A DNA stretch of 64,000 nucleotides from JAAZKI01 sp012799905 (GCA_050949415.1 JBMNFR010000007.1:1-64000), one strand, 5' to 3'. Numbered from the stretch's first letter, positions 35,505 through 45,029 are shown. Numbers and translations: made by a program. The notes: a model not told the origin generated them from the letters alone.

Positions 35505-35560
35505 GTTGTTTTTCCTCTTTGTCTTTACTCGCCCCTCGCCCCTAAAAAAGCCTCTCGCCC

Positions 35561-37774
35561 CTAATTCTCGCTCCTTTTCCACAGTGCGGCGGTAATAACC
35601 AGCGCGACAAGTCCAATTGTCACGTAGACTGGCCAGCGCTGCGGGCGGTTCCAAGTCTGCTGCGCCGCAGTGCGGGCCGCGTTGTCGATCCGGCGATATT
35701 TCATAAAGGTCTTGCCCATCTGGTGCGGCTTGTAGTTTTTCAGCCAGCCATGGGTGAGGGTGAAGTCAGTCGGATGAAATCCCCAGCAGCAAGGGGCGTG
35801 CTCTTGCAGGATGCGGTTGGCCTGACGGATTAGTTCCAGGCGCTCCTCGCCATCTGCCATGGTTTCCATCTTTTTGAAGACGCGGTCGAAGTCCGGCGAT
35901 TCGTAGTTCACATAGTTGGCGCCGCGGCCCTGGGTTTTGGCGGTGGCATTAGCACTGTAGAACAGGAACAGGAAGTTTTCCGGGTCGGGATAATCTGCCA
36001 GCCAGCCTTTGTTGAAGATGATCTGCCAGTTGCCGGTGTTGAGCTTATTGCGCCATCGGTTGAGGTCTGACGGTCGCTCCTGGATGTCGATGCCCAGTTG
36101 CTGGAAGCAGTTTTTCAACCATTGAAATTGTGCTTTGAAGGACGAGTCTCCGGCCTTGGCATGGTCGAGATAGAGGCGGAGCGGTGCGCCGTCGCTGCCG
36201 ATGCCATTGGGGTAGCCGGCTTCGGCGAGCAGACGGCGGGCGTCTTCCAGGGGCCGTCGGGTTGGCCGCTGGCGGACTTCGTCCCAGCGGTCGATGAACG
36301 GGTTGACGCTGGCCTGGCCGGTCTCCGCGCCATAAATGCCGGGCGGGATGATGCCTTGAGCCGGGATGCCCCGGCCATTGCGGAAAATGTCGATGAATTC
36401 CTGGTAATCAAGGACAATGGAAATCGCCTGGCGCAGCTTTTGGCGTTCTGGCGCCAGGCCGCCGACGACTGGATCAAGCATATTGAAGCCAAAGTAGAAA
36501 ATGGTCGGCGCCACGGCAGTAGTCAGGCGGATGCCGCGGGAGCGCATGTCGTCTGACAAGCCGAGGTCGCCATTTGGATTCATCGCCACCGCGGCGTCGA
36601 ACATGTCATTGGGGATGCCGCTGTCATCGTAGTAGCCTTGCAGGAATTTGATCCAATTAGGGATGGACTCGCGTTCAAACTGGAAATAGAGCCGGTCGAT
36701 GAAGGGCGTGGGCCGGCCTGCGTCAGCGAGCAGTCCGGCGGCTGCGTCCTCTGGATTGCCCTGGCTGGGATAGGGGTCAAAGCGGAAGTCAGGGTTGCGC
36801 TCAAGGATGATGCGGTCTTCTGGGCGGCAGACAGCCATCTGGTAAGCGCCGGTGCCAATCGGCCAGTTTTGGAAGGAAAGGCGGGCGTCGATGACAGCTG
36901 GCTCCTGATAGAAGACGAGCGCCTCCCAGGGAATCGGGGCGAAGAAATGCATGGCCAGCCAATAGACCAGCTGCGGATACTTGCGGGAGAGGATGATTTT
37001 GAAGGTCAGGTCATCAAGCACCTCAATGCCGGCCAGGGGCAGGGCGCGGTAGTCCGGGAGGACGGGATGACTGTCAACGTCGCGGCCGTTGCGGCGGGCC
37101 TCTTCCTCCAGGCGTTGGATGTCTTCCCGGATCAGCTGCGAGCATTCCGCCATGCCGCTGATGAATGACGCCAAGGTGGAATAGACGGGTGAGGCGAGGC
37201 GCGGGTCGCAGAGCCTGGTCACGGCGACTTTGAAGTCTTCGGCGCGGAGTTCGCGGGTGGCGATTTCCGGCAGCTGGTACGGGGAGGTGATGTCGCGCAG
37301 CTCAGCCGGGCGAACGTTGTGGTAGCGCGGCGAGCCGTCAGGACGCATCGCAAAGCAAGGATGGGCCTGGTAGCGGATGCCTGGCTTGAGGGTGATGACG
37401 TATTCAGCCTTGCCGACTTGCTCCGCCGCCGGATCGCCAGGCAGAGGACGGCCTTGGCGGTCAAAGTATGCCGGAACCGGAACAGCGTCCGCAAGCATGG
37501 GCGTCAATCGATAGGGCCGGGCGAGATAATCGTAGGCCAGCGGCATTTCCACGATGCAATCCAGGATTTGGCCTTCATGGACATAGTAGGAGACGGACGG
37601 GTCCAGGCTTTTGATGCTGCTCGCGTAGCTGGTGAAGAAAGTGTTTGAGTCTGCCAGCTCAGCCGGCCACGGGTCGTTGGTGAAAAGCGTGAGGCCAAGG
37701 CATAGGAGGATGGCCAGCGGTATGGGCAACAGAGCCGGCCAGCGATCACGTAGAATGGAGGGAGAAAACGCCAT
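35561..37774 (-). CDS. Peptide-binding protein of ABC importer (solute-binding family 5), membrane anchored at both ends
   Basis: 737 residues, longer than the usual 500-600. N-terminal hydrophobic segment (WPALLPIPLAILLCLGLTLF, about 14-33), an SBP_bac_5 body (RAEDFKVAVTRL, NWPIGTGAYQMA, LRQAISIVLDYQEFI, DYPDPENFLFLFYS), and a C-terminal membrane helix (WPVYVTIGLVALVITAALW) with a KRSEN tail. No lipobox cysteine is visible, so the C-terminal helix probably tethers it. It would deliver peptides to the OppBC channel. A 57-base repeat-containing gap separates it from the peptidase gene. Confidence 0.9.
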   Translation of the reverse strand: MAFSPSILRDRWPALLPIPLAILLCLGLTLFTNDPWPAELADSNTFFTSYASSIKSLDPSVSYYVHEGQILDCIVEMPLAYDYLARPYRLTPMLADAVPVPAYFDRQGRPLPGDPAAEQVGKAEYVITLKPGIRYQAHPCFAMRPDGSPRYHNVRPAELRDITSPYQLPEIATRELRAEDFKVAVTRLCDPRLASPVYSTLASFISGMAECSQLIREDIQRLEEEARRNGRDVDSHPVLPDYRALPLAGIEVLDDLTFKIILSRKYPQLVYWLAMHFFAPIPWEALVFYQEPAVIDARLSFQNWPIGTGAYQMAVCRPEDRIILERNPDFRFDPYPSQGNPEDAAAGLLADAGRPTPFIDRLYFQFERESIPNWIKFLQGYYDDSGIPNDMFDAAVAMNPNGDLGLSDDMRSRGIRLTTAVAPTIFYFGFNMLDPVVGGLAPERQKLRQAISIVLDYQEFIDIFRNGRGIPAQGIIPPGIYGAETGQASVNPFIDRWDEVRQRPTRRPLEDARRLLAEAGYPNGIGSDGAPLRLYLDHAKAGDSSFKAQFQWLKNCFQQLGIDIQERPSDLNRWRNKLNTGNWQIIFNKGWLADYPDPENFLFLFYSANATAKTQGRGANYVNYESPDFDRVFKKMETMADGEERLELIRQANRILQEHAPCCWGFHPTDFTLTHGWLKNYKPHQMGKTFMKYRRIDNAARTAAQQTWNRPQRWPVYVTIGLVALVITAALWKRSEN

Positions 37775-38004
37775 TACAGAAAAAAGAGGGAGAAAGAAGG
37801 CGGCTTAACACGGGGAAAGGGCTTAGACGGCCTTGGCAAAATCGCGTGGCCTCCCCTAATATATACGATGTTCCGGCGGCAGTGCCACATTCTTTGAAAA
37901 AAAGCCGAATAGTTGTTTTCATTCTTCGTTTTGGTGTTACAGTACAATTAACCGGAGACGGCGTGCAGTGACATTTCCCCTTAGTTGTGAAAAAAGGACA
38001 GGCA

Positions 38005-38856
38005 ATGAAAATCCACATCATGACGGACCTTGAGGGGCCGAGCGGAACGAATGGACGCAGCGACGGCATCGGCAACAAGACCGTCAATCTCCCAATTGCC
38101 TGCCAGGTTTTAACTGAGGAAGTCAATGCCTGCGTCGAAGGACTGCGGGCCGGCGGCGCAGACCACATCGTAGTCTGGGACGGGCACGGCGGCAGCAATT
38201 CCATTGACATCACGAAACTCCATCCAGCCGCTGAACTCGGGACAATCGGCGGCGACCTCTATCCAGTCACATTCATTGACGCCAGTTACGACGCGGCTGT
38301 CCAGCTCGGCGCTCACGCTCTGCAAGGCGTTGCGGATGGCTACATGAACCATACATTCAACAGCCACGGCGTGGCCAATATGTGGCTGAATGGCGAACGC
38401 ATCGGCGAAATCGGCATCGGCATCTGGAGAGCCGCCTATTTCCGGGTGCCGACTATCTTGATATCTGGCGACGACGCAGCCTGCCGCGAAGCCCATGCCT
38501 GCCTCCCGGATGGCGTGGCCACAGTGTCCACCAAGCGCAGCATCTCGCGCTACACCGTCATCAACCGCAATCCTGTCGCCGTGCGCGCTGATTTGCGCGC
38601 CGCCGCCGAACAGGCTCTGCGTAACTTGGCGAACTATAAGCCCAAGCCCATGCCCGACAAGTTTGAGCTGACCGTACAGATGATGTGCCCTAATTTGGCG
38701 GACAATTGGGAAAAACGCGGCGCCGAACGCCTTGACCACATGACTATACGCGTCTGCGGCACAGACTTTGTCGATGTCTGGTCACAGTATGCCGGCTGGG
38801 CGCCAGGAGTCCATAACCGGAAATTCGGCATCACTCCAGACTTCAATCGCAGTTAA
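38005..38856 (+). CDS. dppA: D-aminopeptidase, M55 family (DppA-like)
   Basis: 283 residues from ATG 38005, preceded by AAAAGGACAG. Zinc-site motifs of the DppA fold: TDLEGPSG (Asp and Glu ligands, residues 6-13), DGHGGSNSID, LGAHAL and NHTFNSHG. The family releases D-amino acids from D-Ala-D-Ala and related peptides. In Bacillus subtilis dppA is the first gene of the dipeptide permease operon; here it is divergent from the peptide importer, with 230 bases between. Peptidoglycan-peptide recycling or scavenging is a reasonable inference. Confidence 0.88.
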   Translation: MKIHIMTDLEGPSGTNGRSDGIGNKTVNLPIACQVLTEEVNACVEGLRAGGADHIVVWDGHGGSNSIDITKLHPAAELGTIGGDLYPVTFIDASYDAAVQLGAHALQGVADGYMNHTFNSHGVANMWLNGERIGEIGIGIWRAAYFRVPTILISGDDAACREAHACLPDGVATVSTKRSISRYTVINRNPVAVRADLRAAAEQALRNLANYKPKPMPDKFELTVQMMCPNLADNWEKRGAERLDHMTIRVCGTDFVDVWSQYAGWAPGVHNRKFGITPDFNRS

Positions 38857-38917
38857 GCCATCCTTAAAATGGCGCTTTCCATATCCTGTTTTATCGTTAT
38901 CAAAAGGAGACTGTCGC

Positions 38918-40225
38918 ATGCAATTTTTTGATGCTGCTGGTTTGCCGGAATTGAACGCCGGCGTTGCCCGGGTTAAGATCACGCCGCCTGTCGGGGTCGG
39001 CTTGGCCGGCTATTTCCATGAGCGCATCGCCAAGCGCGTCCGCGATGATTTGTTCTGCAACGTCGTTGTCCTGAAAGAAAGCGGCGATCCGATTGTCATT
39101 GTGTCCTTGGATATCATCGGGGTTTATTCCCCAATAGCTGACGAGACCAAGCGGCTGATTCTCGCCGCCACCGGCATTCCTGCCGCCAATGTGCTTTTGC
39201 ACGCTACGCACACGCATACCGGCCCGATACCGACTCGCAGCCATATCCTGCCGCATTGCGCGGAATGGATTGATGCTTTGCCGGGACGCATTCTGGAGGG
39301 TGTCCAGGCCGCGCTTGCCGATCTCAAGCCAGTCATCGTCATCCCCGGCCGGGAAAACGTCCGCGACGCCGGGTCTGTGCGTGTCTGTCGGCAGAAGAGC
39401 GGCAAAGAGATGTTTGGCCGGACTGACAGCATTGGCCCGGCCGGCCCCTGCGACCGCGAGCTGTTGGCCTTGCGCATCTGCGATCTCCAGGGTGTGACCC
39501 GCGCTATGGTCGTCAACTACGCCATGCATCCTGACACTATTGGCGGCAGCAAGGCTGACTTTATTTCGGCAGACTGGCCCGGGGAAATCTGCAAGGCTAT
39601 CAGTCAGGTCTATGGCAGCGAAGTGGTGACAGTGTTTTTGAACGGCTGCTGCGGCGACATCAATCACGGCATTGACCATCCCACCCGCCGAACCCGCAGC
39701 GGCGAGGCACGCGCCATCTCCATGGGTCGCACACTCGCAGCCGCCGCTATCCTGGCCACCGAGCAGGACGAGCCAATGGCAGCCAACAAGATTGGCGCGC
39801 GACTGGAAGTGCTGTCCATCCCCTATTATACCCGCACTCCTGAATTTTTGGCCGAAGTCGAAGCCGCCAGGAAGACGGCGGAGGGCTGGAATTCCGCCCT
39901 GGTCATCAAGAACGACCATTGGACTCACGATGGCGAGATAGCGCAGGTGCCGGTTCAAGTGCTGCGTTGCGGCGATGTGATGATGGTCGGTCTGCCCGGG
40001 GAAGTGTTCTCGCGCTGGGGACTGGAGCTGAAGCATTGGTCGCCGGCCCCGTTCACCCTTGTCGTCGAATTGGCGAATGGCTGTTTCAACTACATTCCCA
40101 CGACTGACCAGGCCAACCGCGGCGCGTACGGCGCCAAGCCGGTCTTGTCACGCGCCCTGGAAGCCGATGCTGGCCGCAAGCTGGCAGACCAGGCCCAGGT
40201 CATGATGTGGGAACTCTGGGAATGA
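38918..40225 (+). CDS. Neutral/alkaline ceramidase-like protein (N-terminal domain only)
   Basis: 435 residues from ATG 38918, after AAAAGGAG. It matches the catalytic domain of neutral ceramidase-type proteins: GVARVKITPPVGVGLAGY at the start, HATHTHTGPIPTR (zinc His cluster), NGCCGDINHGID and PTTDQANRGAYG. No signal peptide, and no C-terminal ceramidase domain. Many bacteria encode such truncated relatives whose substrate is not a ceramide but an unknown amide. It follows dppA by 61 bases and may be co-transcribed. Confidence 0.82.
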   Translation: MQFFDAAGLPELNAGVARVKITPPVGVGLAGYFHERIAKRVRDDLFCNVVVLKESGDPIVIVSLDIIGVYSPIADETKRLILAATGIPAANVLLHATHTHTGPIPTRSHILPHCAEWIDALPGRILEGVQAALADLKPVIVIPGRENVRDAGSVRVCRQKSGKEMFGRTDSIGPAGPCDRELLALRICDLQGVTRAMVVNYAMHPDTIGGSKADFISADWPGEICKAISQVYGSEVVTVFLNGCCGDINHGIDHPTRRTRSGEARAISMGRTLAAAAILATEQDEPMAANKIGARLEVLSIPYYTRTPEFLAEVEAARKTAEGWNSALVIKNDHWTHDGEIAQVPVQVLRCGDVMMVGLPGEVFSRWGLELKHWSPAPFTLVVELANGCFNYIPTTDQANRGAYGAKPVLSRALEADAGRKLADQAQVMMWELWE

Positions 40226-40286
40226 GCCAGCCTGGCACGCCGGTTTTCATCTCATACCTCATTCATCCGATCAGGACTGCTGAGCC

Positions 40287-41024
40287 ATGACGAAGATAGC
40301 TTTTATCAGTGACATCCACGGCAACTTCGAAGCTCTCCAAGCTGTGATGACGGCCCTCAAGGAGGAAGCTTGCGACCTTACCGTCTGCCTCGGCGACATC
40401 GTCGGCTACGGGCCCTGTCCGAGCGAATGTGTGGATTACATTCGCCAGAACAATATCCAGGCCGTGCTTGGCAACCATGACGAATATGTCACGCTGCTTA
40501 TGGACCCGCATGTGGAGCGCCTGCGGGAGGAAATCCGCATCGCCATTGAGTGGACCCAGGCGCAATTGTCCATGGATGACCTGAAATGGCTGGCTATGCT
40601 GCCGTTTGAAATGGCCGCCGAGGATTTTTTCACGATTATCCACGGGTCGTTCGCGCCAGGCAAGTGGCGCTATTGCCTGGACGAGGCGACGTTTGCCGCC
40701 AATTTCAAGAGCCAGGAAGTCCAGCTGGCCTTCTGCGGTCACAGCCATTCCCCGCTCATCGGCATTGACCGTCCTGATGGTACGCCCGTGGTCGATTACA
40801 TCCGCCGTTGCAAATTGCCGGAAGAGGCAAAAATCATGGTCAACGTCGGCTCGGTCGGCCAGCCCCGAGACCGCGATCCGCGCGCCTGCGCGGTCACCTA
40901 CGTGGTGGAAACCAGGGAACTGAAGCTCCATCGCGTGGAATACGACATTGCTGCGGTTCAGGAAAAAATTCGAGCCGCTGGTCTGCCAGAGAAATTCGCC
41001 GCGCGCCTGGAAGTCGGGCGCTGA
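40287..41024 (+). CDS. Metallophosphoesterase (calcineurin-like, YfcE/MJ0936 group)
   Basis: 245 residues with all metal-binding motifs: SDIHGNFEAL, GDIVGYGPCP, GNHDEY, and GHSH. The C-terminal INVGSVGQPRDRDPRA form (here MVNVGSVGQPRDRDP) is typical of a phosphodiesterase subgroup that is widespread in bacteria. Substrate unknown. Same strand as, and 61 bases after, the ceramidase-like gene. Confidence 0.87.
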   Translation: MTKIAFISDIHGNFEALQAVMTALKEEACDLTVCLGDIVGYGPCPSECVDYIRQNNIQAVLGNHDEYVTLLMDPHVERLREEIRIAIEWTQAQLSMDDLKWLAMLPFEMAAEDFFTIIHGSFAPGKWRYCLDEATFAANFKSQEVQLAFCGHSHSPLIGIDRPDGTPVVDYIRRCKLPEEAKIMVNVGSVGQPRDRDPRACAVTYVVETRELKLHRVEYDIAAVQEKIRAAGLPEKFAARLEVGR

Positions 41025-41076
41025 CAACGGGGGTGACTGACGCGCGAGCACAGAGGTCGCGCCAAGGAAAAAGAGC

Positions 41077-41526
41077 ATGCGGAAGACATCAGGTTTTGTG
41101 TTGTTTCTGATTGTGATTCTCCTGGGCTGCCTGGCAGCCTGGCATTTTTGGCGTCAGCGCCAGGAACGCGAAGAGTCGCCGGCTACGGAACCAACTACGG
41201 AAACTGTCATTATGCCGCCGATAATCCCTCAACGTAAGAAGGGGCCATCCCCTGAATTCCTTGCCCTGGAAAAGGAAATCGCCGCCCTGGTGGACAAAGT
41301 CAAGGAGGCTGATGCTGAGCATCGCCGGTTGGTGCAGGAAGAAAAAAAGACGTTTCCTTTATTTGACCAGGAGGAAAACCTCAGTCCCGGCGAAATCGCG
41401 GCGCGACGTAAAAAACATGCCCAGGAGTAGCTTGCCCGTAAGAAGGCGGTCGCCGATGCCGGCGCTAAGCTGCGTGAACTTAATTTGGAATTGAAAAGAA
41501 AACGCCGAGAATTGCGCAACCTGTGA
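41077..41526 (+). pseudogene. Membrane-anchored coiled-coil protein interrupted by an in-frame TAG
   Basis: The first part (41077-41430) encodes 117 residues: an N-terminal hydrophobic segment (GFVLFLIVILLGCLAAWHFW), a Pro/Thr-rich linker and a charged helix (FLALEKEIAALVDKVKEAD). Immediately after TAG at 41428-41430 the same frame continues for 31 codons with the same character (LARKKAVADAGAKLRELNLE...) to a TGA at 41524-41526. One nonsense change, for example CAG to TAG, would explain it. TAG is an ordinary stop elsewhere in this window (oppB), so recoding is unlikely. No family recognised. Confidence 0.65.
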
Positions 41527-41566
41527 AGGAACGCCTCTGGCTGGAGCCACCAACCGCCGCTGTTGT

Positions 41567-41950
41567 TTACAACACAAATCGCTTCCAATCAAGTCGCGCA
41601 TGCTTGAAGTTCAGAACGAGTCCGACCCGAAGTTTCGTAATTCTCAAATAGTTCAGTATTTGTCCTTTTTCATGGTAGGTAATTTGGTCAATGGTTTTGG
41701 TATCCACTATAATCTGATTGAATACGATCAAGTCAGGAATCAACAAGCCAACTTTTACGGTCTTGTATAGTATGTCGTATCGCGGCTGTTGCCAAAAGGG
41801 AATTCCTCGTAACCCAAACTCAATGCACAAGGCGTTCTCGTAAGCCTTTTCCAGCAACCCATGCCCAAGCGTATTTAACACTTCCATGGCGCAGCCTACG
41901 ATCTGGTACGTTTCTTCCTCGAATAATAATTGACGTTTGTTTGTGTTCAT
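41567..41950 (-). CDS. GxxExxY family protein (PD-(D/E)XK-like fold)
   Basis: 127 residues. GLLEKAYENAL gives the GxxExxY motif near residue 30, and PDLIVFNQIIVDTK resembles the Asp...(D/E)xK part of restriction-enzyme-like nucleases. The family is common in several copies in Lentisphaerae, Verrucomicrobia and Bacteroidetes genomes; its role is unknown. Upstream (41998-42130) lies a pair of inverted CACAGAT-AAACACAGATG-type repeats. The product is AT-richer than its neighbours. Confidence 0.85.
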   Translation of the reverse strand: MNTNKRQLLFEEETYQIVGCAMEVLNTLGHGLLEKAYENALCIEFGLRGIPFWQQPRYDILYKTVKVGLLIPDLIVFNQIIVDTKTIDQITYHEKGQILNYLRITKLRVGLVLNFKHARLDWKRFVL

Positions 41951-41997
41951 TTGTTACTCCTTATCTAATGCTTTTTGTAAGAATTGCCATGTTTTTG

Positions 41998-42130
41998 ACC
42001 ACAGATAAACACAGATGAACACCGATGCTGTCTATAACGCTAATCAAGCATGGCACAACTGGGCTTAAGTGTATTTTCCTCCTTAATCAAAATTTAAATT
42101 TTGTGTTCATCCGTGTTCATTCGTGGTTTT
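41998..42130. repeat. Inverted pair of ACAGATGAACAC-type repeats
   Basis: Left arm GACCACAGATAAACACAGAT... (41998-42027), right arm TTGTGTTCATCCGTGTTCAT...GTGG (about 42100-42128) in inverse orientation, with about 70 bases between. Each arm itself is a repeat of ACACAGATGA-like units. It separates the GxxExxY gene from the secreted protein gene. Confidence 0.75.
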
Positions 42131-42145
42131 TTAAGGTTTATAAAC

Positions 42146-44998
42146 ATGACAAAACTCCATCGTTTCCTCGCCATCGCTGTTGTTTTTGCGCTTGCTCCCT
42201 TCTGCTTTGCTTCGCCTTTGCCGGCCGATGCTATCGTTTTTGAGGCTGAGGACATGCGCGTGGACGGCTCTGGCGCCTGGCAGCCAAAGCCGCATTATCC
42301 GAACTGGTATGCCAGCAAGCCGTCCAAACTGCATTTTTTGGCTGGCAGCTATCCCGGCTTGGGTCAGGCTGAGCAGACGGTGCGCCTGCCGGAAGCAGGG
42401 ACATTCCGGTTGCACGTCCGTTATCTTGACATCATCCGGTTTGATCATCGCTCTTTTAAAATCACGGTCAGCCAGGATGGTCGTGTGCTGGCCGAAAAGG
42501 AATTCGACCGTGAGTCGCTCCGCCAGACCCCGGAAGGGGAAAAGCGCTGGGGCAAGGGCTTTGGGCGCTTTGTCTGGGATAGCCTGGAGTTCACTGCTGC
42601 TGCTGGCGAGGCGACCGTGACTCTCAGCAAGACTTCGGCCGAGGTCAGCGTGGGCCACGTCCGCCAGCTTGATGTGTTCGTGCTGACGCGCGACCTGGCC
42701 TACGAGCCCGAGGTGACAGACCTGTATCCCTTGTACGTCCAGGTGGTCATGCTTCCTGAACAGCCAGGCCCGGTTGCCGTGCACCTGTTTATGCGCCGGT
42801 CGCATGCCCCCTACTATTCTCATGCCAACATCAACGCCCAAGGCCTGTTTCTCGGCTCAACTCACGGCGCGGATGACATGCCCGATGCGCATCTCAAGCC
42901 CGGTCAGGCCTCACCCTGGGTCAATTTATCGCCGCTGCTGACCTACAGCGGCAGTGACCGGATGTCGTTCAGAGCCATCACCACTTATCGTGGCAAGCCT
43001 GAGCCAGAGGCTGCCTTTGAACTGATCTTTTCCCGCACCCCGGATTTGACCGGACTGATCGGTCGCCCGGTCCGGAAGGGCGCAGGCAGCGGCATGATCG
43101 TCGCTTTTAACAATACGACCGGCGAGCTGGTGCCGGAGGAGGATGGCAGTCGGCAGAACCTGGAGCGAGCCCGGAATACGCCGGAGGTCGCGGGCGCACG
43201 GCCACGCGTCTTCCCCATGCTCACTGGCATGGTACTGACGCCGGAGGTCTCCATGTCTGCCAGCGTGGCACGGGAGCTGGAAGCGCTCAGCATCCTTGGT
43301 CTTAATGGCATCAGGCAGGTTTGCCCACCTTTCGTCGAGCAGGGCTTCACCCGCAATGTTGCCAGCGGCTTCTATTTCCATCTCAATCGTCCCGACTGCA
43401 AGTACGTCGTTGATGAGCAGAAATTGGCCGAACACATGGCCAAGCATCGTGCGGATATTGACTTCAGCCATGTTTTCGCTTTCAATATGATGGACGAGCC
43501 TGGCCTCGAACTCGAACATCTCCTCGGCTGCGCCGTCTGCCAACAGGACTTCACCGCTTTTTTGGAGGCGCAACAGATCACCGCGGCGTTCCCGCTGACT
43601 GACGACCCGCAGGCAGGCCCTGCCTTCTATTGGTCTATGCGCTTTCTCATTCACCGGATGACCGAAAAATTGCGCGCCGGCACGTTAGCGGCGCGTGCGG
43701 CTGGCATCACGGTGCCGACTATGGTCAATTTCGCCATTGAACTCGTCTATAGTGGTAATTTAGTCAGACGCGGCGCTGACTGGTTTGACGTCTATAACTC
43801 CGGCGCACTGACCTTTGGCTGGCATGAAGACTGGGCCAATCACAGCCGGTCCTACCAGATCATCGGCTACCAGTCTGACGTGATGCGCGCCGCCTGCCGA
43901 CGCAGCGGCATTCCTTTCGGCGTCTATAACATCCTCCAGGTGCACCCCTGGGAAATCCAGGCCAAGGCCTACACCGAAATCGGTCACGGCAACCAGGCTA
44001 TCTATTTTTTCAATTACGGCCCGGCTTACTCAATATCCAGCGACACCAACAGCGAACGACCGGAAATTTATGCCGCCATCAAGCAAGTCGCCTGGCCGGT
44101 CGGAGCAGTAGAGAATCATCTGACCGCCGCCAAAACTGCGCCGGCTGACGCTGCGCAGCTTCTCAGCGTCACCAATGACATCTGGAACGCCAAGGACGAC
44201 AACGCGTTCGGGAAGGAGCGCATCTATCTTAACCTCCTTCTCCGGCATGTCAATGTTCGCCTGGATGTGCTCTCCGAAGACGATTTAGTTACGGAGTTGG
44301 CTCGCTATCGCACCTTGTTCGTCTCTGATGCAGTTGTCAAGCGCGCTGCTGCCAGGCAAATTCTGGAGTGGGTCAAGCAGGGCGGGACGTTGTATTTGAC
44401 GGCGGGCGCCTTGGAATATGATGAAAGGCGCGAACCGCTGGGCCTTGACCGCGACCTGGGATTGAGTCGCAAGCCGTTCGTCTTGGAGGAAAAACCAGGC
44501 CGGGCGCAATTTGAGATGCCGAAATTGAAGGAATTGGCCAGCGTACAAGGCGTGCCGGTGGTAGCTGGCCAGCAACCGCCCTTCCTGCAACGCACGACCA
44601 TCGGCGCGGGGACAGTCGTCAGCCTCGGATTTTTCCCGGGTCTGAGTTATGTCAGCCGCGCCGGCAGCGAGGCTGAACGGCCAGATGGCTCCATCTACAG
44701 CGAGGTCGACTTCCCGGCAGCCCATCGCGCCTTGGCCGCGACCTGGGCCAAAGGACGCCTCCGCACCGGCCATTACCTCATCGAAGCTAATTTGCTCACC
44801 GCGCCTGAGGCTGATGTGATTGTGCTGGCGAATTGGAGCGGGGCGCCGATGACGACGACGGTTACGCTCGACCAAGCCCCGCGCTATGCCGAAATCAAGG
44901 CCGTCAATGCTGAAATCATCAGCCAGACCCAGGCGGAGGGCGTGCTCACGGTGACCCTGCGCCTGGCGGCAGGTGCTTTCCTGGAATGTCGGAGATGA
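42146..44998 (+). CDS. Large secreted glycosidase-like protein (CBM-like N-terminus, TIM-barrel core)
   Basis: 950 residues from ATG 42146. Signal peptide about 1-23 (FLAIAVVFALAPFCFAS). Residues ~28-190 form a beta-sandwich resembling carbohydrate-binding modules (VFEAEDMRVDGSGAW, FRLHVRYLDI). A TIM-barrel-like region follows (about 370-650) with FNMMDEPGLELEH near residue 448, which could hold catalytic acids, and many Trp/Tyr. Then a beta-galactosidase trimerisation-like Rossmann domain (VTELARYRTLFVSD, ILEWVKQGGTLYLTAGAL, about 700-830) and a C-terminal beta domain. The layout resembles GH42-related enzymes, but no exact family can be named. Secreted polysaccharide degradation is inferred. 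Confidence 0.72.
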   Translation: MTKLHRFLAIAVVFALAPFCFASPLPADAIVFEAEDMRVDGSGAWQPKPHYPNWYASKPSKLHFLAGSYPGLGQAEQTVRLPEAGTFRLHVRYLDIIRFDHRSFKITVSQDGRVLAEKEFDRESLRQTPEGEKRWGKGFGRFVWDSLEFTAAAGEATVTLSKTSAEVSVGHVRQLDVFVLTRDLAYEPEVTDLYPLYVQVVMLPEQPGPVAVHLFMRRSHAPYYSHANINAQGLFLGSTHGADDMPDAHLKPGQASPWVNLSPLLTYSGSDRMSFRAITTYRGKPEPEAAFELIFSRTPDLTGLIGRPVRKGAGSGMIVAFNNTTGELVPEEDGSRQNLERARNTPEVAGARPRVFPMLTGMVLTPEVSMSASVARELEALSILGLNGIRQVCPPFVEQGFTRNVASGFYFHLNRPDCKYVVDEQKLAEHMAKHRADIDFSHVFAFNMMDEPGLELEHLLGCAVCQQDFTAFLEAQQITAAFPLTDDPQAGPAFYWSMRFLIHRMTEKLRAGTLAARAAGITVPTMVNFAIELVYSGNLVRRGADWFDVYNSGALTFGWHEDWANHSRSYQIIGYQSDVMRAACRRSGIPFGVYNILQVHPWEIQAKAYTEIGHGNQAIYFFNYGPAYSISSDTNSERPEIYAAIKQVAWPVGAVENHLTAAKTAPADAAQLLSVTNDIWNAKDDNAFGKERIYLNLLLRHVNVRLDVLSEDDLVTELARYRTLFVSDAVVKRAAARQILEWVKQGGTLYLTAGALEYDERREPLGLDRDLGLSRKPFVLEEKPGRAQFEMPKLKELASVQGVPVVAGQQPPFLQRTTIGAGTVVSLGFFPGLSYVSRAGSEAERPDGSIYSEVDFPAAHRALAATWAKGRLRTGHYLIEANLLTAPEADVIVLANWSGAPMTTTVTLDQAPRYAEIKAVNAEIISQTQAEGVLTVTLRLAAGAFLECRR

Positions 44999-45029
44999 AC
45001 CCAGGTTGCAGGCGCTGAAGTTGTCGTAT

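Noticed and set aside
41428..41430. TAG recoded as an amino acid
   Set aside because: TAG serves as a normal stop in oppB and no other in-frame TAG readthrough is needed in the window.
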